Shown here: one piece after another, positions 1-4,729 of the stretch
Layout: every line of letters starts with the position of its first letter
Position numbering within the stretch: position 1 is the first letter of the stretch
Source of the DNA: an uncultured Bdellovibrio sp.
Lineage (GTDB): Bacteria > Bdellovibrionota > Bdellovibrionia > Bdellovibrionales > Bdellovibrionaceae
Length of the DNA stretch: 6,079 nt
Assembly: GCA_946482355.1 (NCBI GenBank)
Contig: CAMLRE010000145.1
Coordinates: 1 to 6,079 of the forward strand
Direction: 5' to 3'
Made by a program: the position numbers and the translations under genes
The notes under the pieces: generated by a model
Database searches by the model: none
Told to the model about the DNA's origin: nothing
The model's input: the letters and a program-made list of their open reading frames with translations, nothing else

Positions 1-404
1 TTAAAATGTTTAGGCGTATACAACCTATCTTTGGCCGAAGTATTCGCGCATAAAGGAATTTTCTTTGTTAAGCGCTTTAGCGGAACGCTGGTATGGTCGA
101 TTTCAGCCCAGCAAAGGTTAGCAATACTTCTAATAAGCAAGGGGTAATACGCATAGTGATCAAGATCAGGGTGTGAAAGATGTAAAACATTTTGTTTGTT
201 CTTACATAGTTTTAGAAAAAGATTTTTGTTTTTGTTCCATCGCATAAGTTCGCCGCCGAAATCATAGTGAAGACACTGATCCGGAGTTACCGCGGTAATC
301 CATTGCCCTTGGCCAACGTTCCAAAAAACGATCAACGAAAACCATGACTTATTCGCGCAAAGGCTTGAGTGAAAAACAAAAAACAGAAATAAATACTTAG
401 CCAT
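1..404 (-). CDS. ComEC C-terminal part as separate secreted metallo-beta-lactamase-like protein (partial, runs off left edge)
   Basis: This frame opens with ATG at 404..402 and stays open to the window edge (134 complete codons). Residues about 4-17 are hydrophobic (YLFLFFVFHSSLCA) and look like a signal peptide or signal anchor. VGQGQ at 30-34 matches the VGQGD motif that opens the ComEC metallo-beta-lactamase-like domain. DFGG (48-51) fits the conserved D-x-G strand, and SHPDLDH (77-83) is the family's H-x-D-x-D-H metal-binding signature. In whole ComEC proteins this domain follows the membrane channel, sits outside the inner membrane and is thought to act on incoming DNA. Here it begins one codon after the stop of the channel gene, in the same frame (TAA-ACC-ATG). 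No clear Shine-Dalgarno is visible, so translation probably depends on re-initiation after the upstream stop. The usual GG after the DH is replaced by AYY. Domain identity is fairly sure; activity is inferred. Confidence 0.82.
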   Translation of the reverse strand, partial: MAKYLFLFFVFHSSLCANKSWFSLIVFWNVGQGQWITAVTPDQCLHYDFGGELMRWNKNKNLFLKLCKNKQNVLHLSHPDLDHYAYYPLLIRSIANLCWAEIDHTSVPLKRLTKKIPLCANTSAKDRLYTPKHF

Positions 405-407
405 GGT

Positions 408-1316
408 TTAAACTACTTTCGCTGTGCGGTTTAAAAACAAGTGAATAGATAAAATAAGAATCCAGTTTAAAAAGATCAGCTTTTCGTTTTCGTAGGGTCT
501 GAAAATCACCGTGAGTTCTAAGCGTGCAAGAAAGCTGTTTAATATAAATATAAGACCGTCAAAAATTTTTGCCAAAAACGGAAAAAGATAAACTGCTAAA
601 GCGAGCGGAAATAAAACAAATTCTAAAAACTTGGTAAATAACGTTGATACTCCAATAGAAACCGGCTGTGGAATACCGATAAAATTAAACGTCGTTAAGT
701 AGTTTACATAGAACAAAGAATTTTTAAAAAGCTCAGAACTTTTCACGAAGAAAAAACTAATCACTGCTAAAGTTAAACTTGCGATCCAGCTCATTTGAAA
801 CGACAGGGAATTAATCCACTGGGGAGAAAGCCCCAAACAAATCAATCCAGAAATCAAAATCAGCTGTTCAGATCGCCAGCGTAATTTGTATTTTGTAAGC
901 ACTGCTAAAAGAACAAGCGCTATAAAACTTCGAAAGATCGGTGGATTAAATTTGCAAATTGCACAATAGAAAAACAGCAGTGAGAAAATAATCAGCTGCA
1001 AAAATTTTGTTAAAGAAAAATATTTGTTACATAATAAATAAAATACTATTTTGTGCAAAATTTTTAGGTGTGAACCTGACACGACAAAAAGATGAATTAA
1101 ACCTGATGCGATCAGTAAATTTGTTTGCTCAACATCAGAAAAATTTTTTCCACACACTAACGCATGTAAGGATTCGACCGATCTTACATTTTCTGGAGCT
1201 GACTTAAGGCAACTTACATGAGCGAAAGAAAAAAATCCGATGAAAAAATCGACAACCGAAAAGCGGAAGGTGTGTGAAATTAGCGATAGATAGATTAAAA
1301 TATAGACGAAGTTCAT
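408..1316 (-). CDS. comEC: ComEC/Rec2 membrane channel domain (Competence domain), N-terminal half of a split comEC
   Basis: This 302-residue polytopic membrane protein carries the ComEC 'Competence' domain, the inner-membrane channel that passes single-stranded DNA during natural transformation. Visible motifs are LLIASGLIHLFVVSGSHL (67-84), which matches the G-x-x-H-x-x-x-x-SG-x-H signature, PPIFRSFIALV (125-135), SPQWINSLSFQMSWIA (164-179), matching the P..l.SFQLSF block, and NFIGIPQPVSIG (211-222). Roughly eight to ten hydrophobic segments are present. Full ComEC is usually 500-800 residues. This one lacks the N-terminal OB-fold (DUF4131) region, and its metallo-beta-lactamase-like domain is the next ORF. 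ATG at 1316..1314 is the first possible standard start, because an in-frame TAA lies 11 codons upstream; no convincing Shine-Dalgarno precedes it. It diverges from the lipoprotein-LysM-dprA operon. The family call is secure; function after splitting is inferred. Confidence 0.88.
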   Translation of the reverse strand: MNFVYILIYLSLISHTFRFSVVDFFIGFFSFAHVSCLKSAPENVRSVESLHALVCGKNFSDVEQTNLLIASGLIHLFVVSGSHLKILHKIVFYLLCNKYFSLTKFLQLIIFSLLFFYCAICKFNPPIFRSFIALVLLAVLTKYKLRWRSEQLILISGLICLGLSPQWINSLSFQMSWIASLTLAVISFFFVKSSELFKNSLFYVNYLTTFNFIGIPQPVSIGVSTLFTKFLEFVLFPLALAVYLFPFLAKIFDGLIFILNSFLARLELTVIFRPYENEKLIFLNWILILSIHLFLNRTAKVV

Positions 1317-1525
1317 GCATTCTATGCAAAAGCAAAACGCAGGAATTTAAGATTTCTGTAAAAACTTGTAAGATTTTTTGAAGATTTTCAATTTACTAAG
1401 AGATTTCATGTACTTATCTGAGATTGAAATATAAGCAATCCGCTGAAAACGCTGATAATCAACGAGTCCAAAGTCTAGAAACATGAGTTAATAACATTTT
1501 ATGTGGATAAGTCGGATAACTTTCA

Positions 1526-1554
1526 TTGAATTAGCTTAAAGAGTTGAGTTTAAT
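1526..1554 (+). promoter_or_regulatory. Putative sigma70-type promoter for the lipoprotein-LysM-dprA operon
   Basis: TTGAAT (1526-1531) and TTTAAT (1549-1554) are separated by 17 nt, giving 4/6 and 5/6 matches to the -35 and -10 consensus. Transcription would start near 1561, leaving about a 10-nt leader that still contains the Shine-Dalgarno. The rest of the 1317-1525 gap is AT-rich, and I found no convincing promoter in it for the divergent comEC. Confidence 0.4.
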
Positions 1555-1560
1555 TATATC

Positions 1561-1566
1561 AGGGGG
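1561..1566 (+). promoter_or_regulatory. Ribosome binding site that fixes the lipoprotein start
   Basis: AGGGGG lies 4 nt before ATG 1571. The alternative in-frame TTG at 1544 has no comparable site, and starting there would put nine extra residues ahead of the lipoprotein signal peptide. Confidence 0.6.
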
Positions 1567-1570
1567 CGAT

Positions 1571-2005
1571 ATGAGATTTTCACTTCTTATCACTTTAGTT
1601 ACGTTTTCATTTTTGAGTTGTCAGACTGTGAGCAAGTCGGCTAGCAACGGTGTGAAATCTGCAAACACAACTGCTAAAAAATCGAATCCGACACTGATTA
1701 AGAATCAACCAGTGACAAAACAGCCAGCGTCAAATCCTGCCTTAGCTCAAAAAACTATTTATGAAGAATTAACTGGGCAAAAAGGTTTATCAGGTAAACA
1801 AGCACCTGCTCGAATTTTAGAAATGGCTCGCGATGTAAAATGGAAACGCGATTACGTAACTGCTCTTAAAAGATACAATACGATTATTGTGAAATTTCCA
1901 AAATCTAAAGAAGTGCGCCAAGCTTATTTAGATAAAGCGGCTCTTTATAAAGAGATGGGTCTGTTAGAACAATCTAAATACAATATGCAAAAGGCTAAAA
2001 AATAA
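1571..2005 (+). CDS. Small TPR-like lipoprotein
   Basis: This is a 144-residue protein, taking ATG 1571 as start. Residues 1-17 form a lipoprotein-type signal: MR, a hydrophobic stretch, then FLSC with Cys17 as the likely lipidated residue. The -3 position is Phe rather than the usual Leu, so the lipobox is slightly off consensus. Residues 18-60 are a Ser/Asn/Lys/Gln-rich linker with no recognisable fold. Residues about 90-144 are amphipathic helices resembling one and a half tetratricopeptide repeats (YVTALKRYNTIIVKFPKS, then DKAALYKEMGLLEQSKYNMQ), a protein-interaction fold. It shares the TAATG junction with the LysM gene, so the two are translationally coupled and the products probably work together in the periplasm. 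One possibility is a pilotin- or scaffold-like partner of the LysM protein, but this is inference. The exact function is not recognised. Confidence 0.8.
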   Translation: MRFSLLITLVTFSFLSCQTVSKSASNGVKSANTTAKKSNPTLIKNQPVTKQPASNPALAQKTIYEELTGQKGLSGKQAPARILEMARDVKWKRDYVTALKRYNTIIVKFPKSKEVRQAYLDKAALYKEMGLLEQSKYNMQKAKK

Positions 2006-3558
2006 TGATTTGTCGCTTTAGAAAAAGCATCTTAGTTACGACAGCGGCAATTTCATTCGTATCACTTCAAGCTTTTACGCAAGAAGATCCCGCTGCGCCA
2101 AGCACTCCGCCGCCACCACCGGCGCAGGAGATGCCTGCTAATCGTCCGAAGTACGATATTGATTTAAATAAAGAAAGTTCGTCTTTCGTAGCGGACCCTG
2201 ATTCTTTGGATCCGTTGCCGTTAAAAAAAGAATCTTTAAAAGAAGATGATGAGCCGGTCTTAGACGACATCAAGTCGATCTTGAAACAAAAACCAGCGAA
2301 GCCAAAACCAAAAAAAGATGGCGCAGCCGGTGCTTCGGGTGAAGCGAAAGCAAAACCAAAGAAAAAAGTAGCACGTAAAAAGGCTAAAAAATCTTCGAGC
2401 GCTCCGGTAGATATGTCGAATCGTAATCCTGATGATCCAGATTTAGCCTTAGAGCAAAGATTTAACGACATCTATAATAAGTATAATATTAATCCCACGT
2501 CTGATGAGGTTTGGGGAGCGGCTTCAAGTAAAGCGGCCAATGTCTACGTTGTGCAAAAAGGGGATACGTTATTTACGATCAGCCGCACGCTTTTTGGTGA
2601 CCCACAGTTTTGGCCAAAAATTTGGGCCTTAAATAATAATGGCATTACAAATCCACATATTATCGCGCCAGGCACTCAGATTTTTTTCTATCCAGGTGAA
2701 GCGGGAGCCGCGCCTTCATTATCTGTTGGTCAACCAGCGCCAATTGCCGCACCGATTGATCCGGATGAGCCGCGCCCGCGTGATTTTGCGTTAAAACAAA
2801 ATACCGAATTTAATAAATTAGTCGAAGAAGGAAAAAAAGGTAAAATGGATGTGCAAAACATTCCGCCAAGTTTTCCTCCGTATAAAGGATCTTTAGCGAC
2901 TAAACCTAAACAGTCGACAGAGATTATGATTACCCCAAAACCTGAGATTGTTGATCCGGCACCGGAAAATCCGTTTGTGTTAACTTCAGCTCCGATTACA
3001 ACTGAATATAAAGTTTCAGAAAAAAATGCGAACTCATTGGTGTGTAAAGAAAATCAATACGTACCAACGGTTTTAAAAATCGGAAAAAACGCAGTTCCTG
3101 GTAAATACAGTATGCTTGTGCAAGAGACCTTTAATTTTGGTCGCTTAAAAAGAACGTACATTTACCGTGTGATCGGTGAGGCTCAGGTGGGAAGCGATGA
3201 ATCGCTTCGTATTTCTCAGTGTATTAAACCTGTGAACACGGATGTGTTGCTGGTGAATAGCGAAGATTTAGAAAGCGTTAAGCCACCGACAGAGCTAATT
3301 CCAAATACGCGTTCACAAATCATTGAAGGTGTAGATGTAAATGCCCAAGAGTATTACTACGCTCACCAGTACGTGATTTTAAATATGAGCCAATTGCCGG
3401 CTTTAGAGGGTGCTGATTTAAAAGTTTATTCAGCTTCTGTAGGCGGAGTCGTTGGTGAAATCCGTATTTTAAAACGCACAGGCACAATGGCCATTGGCTA
3501 CGTTATGAAAAATGATGACGTCGTTCAAGTCGGCGACCGCGTGATTATTCCTGAATAG
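2005..3558 (+). CDS. LysM peptidoglycan-binding periplasmic protein, TsaP-like (type IV pilus secretin-associated)
   Basis: This is a 517-residue exported protein. Residues 1-25 are a signal peptide (RFRK, then a hydrophobic core, probable cleavage near LQA). A Pro-rich stretch follows (32-43), then a strongly basic Lys/Ala/Pro-rich linker (about 94-134). A single LysM domain occupies 180-229 (YVVQKGDTLFTISRTLFGDP through APGTQIFFYP), which would bind peptidoglycan. After another disordered Pro-rich linker, residues about 340-517 form a beta-rich region. Its end (VVGEIRILKRTGTMAIGYVM, then VVQVGDRVIIPE) resembles the FlgT-like C-terminal domain of TsaP. TsaP anchors the type IV pilus secretin to the cell wall, and in Pseudomonas the tsaP-type gene lies directly upstream of dprA, as here. 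It is longer than typical TsaP (about 350-420 residues), mostly because of linkers. The LysM call is certain; the TsaP role rests on domain order and synteny. Confidence 0.85.
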   Translation: MICRFRKSILVTTAAISFVSLQAFTQEDPAAPSTPPPPPAQEMPANRPKYDIDLNKESSSFVADPDSLDPLPLKKESLKEDDEPVLDDIKSILKQKPAKPKPKKDGAAGASGEAKAKPKKKVARKKAKKSSSAPVDMSNRNPDDPDLALEQRFNDIYNKYNINPTSDEVWGAASSKAANVYVVQKGDTLFTISRTLFGDPQFWPKIWALNNNGITNPHIIAPGTQIFFYPGEAGAAPSLSVGQPAPIAAPIDPDEPRPRDFALKQNTEFNKLVEEGKKGKMDVQNIPPSFPPYKGSLATKPKQSTEIMITPKPEIVDPAPENPFVLTSAPITTEYKVSEKNANSLVCKENQYVPTVLKIGKNAVPGKYSMLVQETFNFGRLKRTYIYRVIGEAQVGSDESLRISQCIKPVNTDVLLVNSEDLESVKPPTELIPNTRSQIIEGVDVNAQEYYYAHQYVILNMSQLPALEGADLKVYSASVGGVVGEIRILKRTGTMAIGYVMKNDDVVQVGDRVIIPE

Positions 3559-3576
3559 TTCTTATGACAAAACATT

Positions 3577-3603
3577 GGCTTAGGGTTTGTAAAACCTTAA
3601 GCC
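3577..3603 (+). promoter_or_regulatory. 12-bp hairpin ending exactly at the dprA start codon
   Basis: GGCTTAGGGTTT (3577-3588) pairs with AAACCTTAAGCC (3592-3603) across a 3-nt GTA loop. All 12 positions pair in RNA, with one G-U. The right arm ends one base before ATG 3604, so the hairpin occupies the space where a Shine-Dalgarno would sit, and none is visible. There is no T-run after it, so it is not a standard intrinsic terminator. It most likely lowers or conditions dprA translation relative to the upstream genes, or stabilises the upstream message. Confidence 0.6.
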
Positions 3604-4455
3604 ATGAACAAAGCCGTTATATTTAAAGCCTTACAAAGATCGTTAGGATTCCGCAATCCGGAATCTATTCTTGAAATAACCTCTGACTTAACCGCTAAGC
3701 TTTTGCCGCAAGAACTGCTGCTGGCTGAACGTTATCTTTTATCGCTTCGTGATAAAGGGATTAAGTACACTTATCCGGGCCATGAAGCCTATCCGCAAAG
3801 TTTCTATAAAATGTTAGAGCCACCGCTTTTCTTAGAGTACTTAGGAGAGCCCGTGTGGCTGCATCATGAGGTGTTGGCTATTGTGGGGTCGCGAAAGATG
3901 CATTCATTCACGCAAAGGTGGTTACAGCAAGAAATACCCGCGTTTTTAGAAGCTAAGCCCAATGTGGCCATTGCCAGCGGTGGGGCTATGGGTGTGGATC
4001 AGTGCGCACATTGGGTTGCGGTTAAAACATCAAGGCCTACGATTGTGGTGCTTCCGTGCGGCATTGAGAATTTGTTTCCGCAGAATTTAAACAAACTTAA
4101 AAAATATATTTTAGAAAGTGGCGGTTGTTTTCTCTCTGAGTTTGAGATTGAACAGCAGGTCAGAAAACATTTTTTCTTTTTTCGTAATCGTTTAATTACG
4201 AATTTATCTTCAGTCACAATGATTGCGCAGGCTGAAAGAAAGAGTGGAAGTTTTCTAACTGTTCATCACGCTCTTCAAAATGGGCGTATGATGGTGACTT
4301 TACCGGCGCATCCGGAGATGTCTGACTTCTCGGGAAACCTGCATTTGATGCGAGAAGGATGTTTTTATGTGCTTACAAACAAGGATTTGCTTAACTTTTG
4401 GGAGGCTGAATCTTGGTCTGGTCGAGGTTTAACACTAGATATGGGCCGTATTTAG
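3604..4455 (+). CDS. dprA: DNA processing protein DprA (short form)
   Basis: DprA (Smf) is a cytoplasmic protein that binds incoming single-stranded DNA during transformation and loads RecA. The 283-residue product shows the Rossmann-fold domain in order: AIVGSR (92-97), ASGGAMGVDQCAH (124-136), PCGIENLFPQN (151-161), LSEF (177-180), FRNRLI (193-198), SGSFLTVHHAL (214-224) and NLHLMREG (245-252). The usual Arg/Lys of SGxARGxD is Met129. The N-terminal 80 residues fit the helical (SAM-like) region. It is shorter than typical DprA (about 330-380 residues): it ends soon after the Rossmann fold and lacks an obvious C-terminal winged-helix domain. ATG 3604 is the earliest possible start, since an in-frame TAA lies at 3598. 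There is no Shine-Dalgarno, and a hairpin abuts the start. It is the third gene of the operon, 45 nt after the LysM gene. The family call is secure. Confidence 0.93.
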   Translation: MNKAVIFKALQRSLGFRNPESILEITSDLTAKLLPQELLLAERYLLSLRDKGIKYTYPGHEAYPQSFYKMLEPPLFLEYLGEPVWLHHEVLAIVGSRKMHSFTQRWLQQEIPAFLEAKPNVAIASGGAMGVDQCAHWVAVKTSRPTIVVLPCGIENLFPQNLNKLKKYILESGGCFLSEFEIEQQVRKHFFFFRNRLITNLSSVTMIAQAERKSGSFLTVHHALQNGRMMVTLPAHPEMSDFSGNLHLMREGCFYVLTNKDLLNFWEAESWSGRGLTLDMGRI

Positions 4456-4464
4456 TAAAAATGC

Positions 4465-4514
4465 TTGACCACTCCCACTAGGTCTAGTGACCCCTGTGAC
4501 TAAGGTCAATTTTT
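4465..4514 (+). terminator. Probable intrinsic terminator of the dprA operon, with alternative pairings
   Basis: TGACC (4488-4492) can pair with GGTCA (4504-4508), followed by ATTTTT. TTGACC (4465-4470) can instead pair with GGTCAA (4504-4509), enclosing a hairpin CACTAG-GT-CTAGTG (4476-4489). Either fold places a stem directly before the T-run at 4510-4514, only 10-50 nt past the dprA stop. Confidence 0.5.
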
Positions 4515-4546
4515 ATAAGAAAAGTGAAATAATCTAAAAAAACCTA

Positions 4547-4576
4547 TTGAGAAAAAAAGAAAGATACATCTAGAAT
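4547..4576 (+). promoter_or_regulatory. Sigma70-type promoter for the structured RNA
   Basis: TTGAGA (4547-4552) and TAGAAT (4571-4576) are 18 nt apart, each matching 5/6 of consensus. The expected start, about 7 nt downstream, is A4583 or A4584, right at the beginning of the folded element. Confidence 0.6.
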
Positions 4577-4582
4577 AAGAGT

Positions 4583-4649
4583 AAGGGAGGGGCGATGTGG
4601 TCACGGATGACCCTGGTAGTAAGGATGCTACTGCATCGTCTCGTTTTTT
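4583..4649 (+). ncRNA. Candidate small RNA, CsrA/RsmA-binding type (three-way junction ending in a U-tract)
   Basis: A GC-rich, self-complementary island sits in very AT-rich DNA. The outer stem GGGGCGATG (4589-4597) pairs with CATCGTCTC (4634-4642), nine pairs with two G-U. Hairpin 1 is GGTCA-CGGA-TGACC (4599-4612). Hairpin 2 is GTAGTA-AGGA-TGCTAC (4616-4631), six pairs with one G-U and extendable by two wobbles. GTTTTTT (4643-4649) follows directly and would terminate transcription. Both loops show ANGGA followed by UG, and a third ANGGA (AGGGA, 4584-4588) is in the single-stranded 5' end. ANGGA in hairpin loops is the recognition element of CsrA/RsmA/RsmE, and sRNAs with several copies sequester that protein. 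Hairpin 1 contains UCACGGAUGA, the core of the hcnA hairpin bound by RsmE. An sRNA is likely from promoter, fold and U-tract together; the CsrA role is inferred. The rival reading is a 44-codon ORF starting at 4595. Confidence 0.6.
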
Positions 4650-4729
4650 CTTCTAAAATAAATCCAAAAAATTTAAATCAAGAAATAAGAAAAAGAAGCA
4701 GCATTACAGTAAATGTTGCAATGAAGTAA
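4595..4729 (+). CDS. Possible 44-residue basic small protein overlapping the RNA candidate (alternative reading)
   Basis: ATG 4595 is preceded by GGGAGGGG (4585-4592), a strong Shine-Dalgarno-like run only 2-4 nt away, and the frame stays open to TAA 4727-4729. The product would have a hydrophobic/basic start (MWSRMTLVVRMLLHRLVF) and a Lys/Arg/Asn-rich tail; I recognise no family. Against it, the ribosome site and start codon lie in the left arm of a 9-bp stem, and the T-tract at 4644-4649 would end the transcript at about codon 18. The tail also runs through the lptF terminator. I consider the RNA reading more likely. Confidence 0.2.
   Translation: MWSRMTLVVRMLLHRLVFSSKINPKNLNQEIRKRSSITVNVAMK
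4680..4719 (-). terminator. Intrinsic terminator of lptF
   Basis: Read on the minus strand, GCAACATT (4719-4712) pairs with AATGCTGC (4705-4698) around a 6-nt loop, with one A/C mismatch. It is followed by a T-rich tail (TTCTTTTTCTTATTTCT, 4697-4681). It begins 11 nt past the lptF stop, as expected for a terminator facing the convergent RNA gene. Confidence 0.55.

Noticed and set aside
1007..1207. 66-codon plus-strand frame inside comEC
   Set aside because: It lies antisense to conserved ComEC motifs, has no ribosome site and shows no recognisable domain.
1376..1392. Inverted repeat TTGAA-GATT-TTCAA
   Set aside because: A five-pair AT-rich stem in an AT-rich gap is expected by chance and is not placed at a gene end.
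1501..1520. GGATAA direct repeat (GGATAAGTCGGATAAC) in the comEC-lipoprotein gap
   Set aside because: There are only two short copies with no symmetry, so chance in AT-rich DNA is a sufficient explanation.
1544..1546. TTG start for the lipoprotein
   Set aside because: ATG 1571 has AGGGGG just upstream and gives a clean lipoprotein signal; the TTG would add nine residues before it and overlaps the putative -10 region.
2067..2471. 134-codon minus-strand frame inside the LysM gene
   Set aside because: Its Ser/Phe/Gly/Ala-rich product mirrors the Lys/Pro/Ala-rich linker on the other strand.
3999..4217. 72-codon minus-strand frame inside dprA
   Set aside because: It is antisense to the most conserved part of DprA and has no independent support.
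4583..4649. c-di-GMP (GEMM) riboswitch, considered because Bdellovibrio is known for a highly expressed one
   Set aside because: The conserved GEMM segments (CACAGGGCAAACC-like core, GNRA loop and receptor) are absent, and the element is not upstream of a same-strand gene other than the doubtful 44-codon frame.
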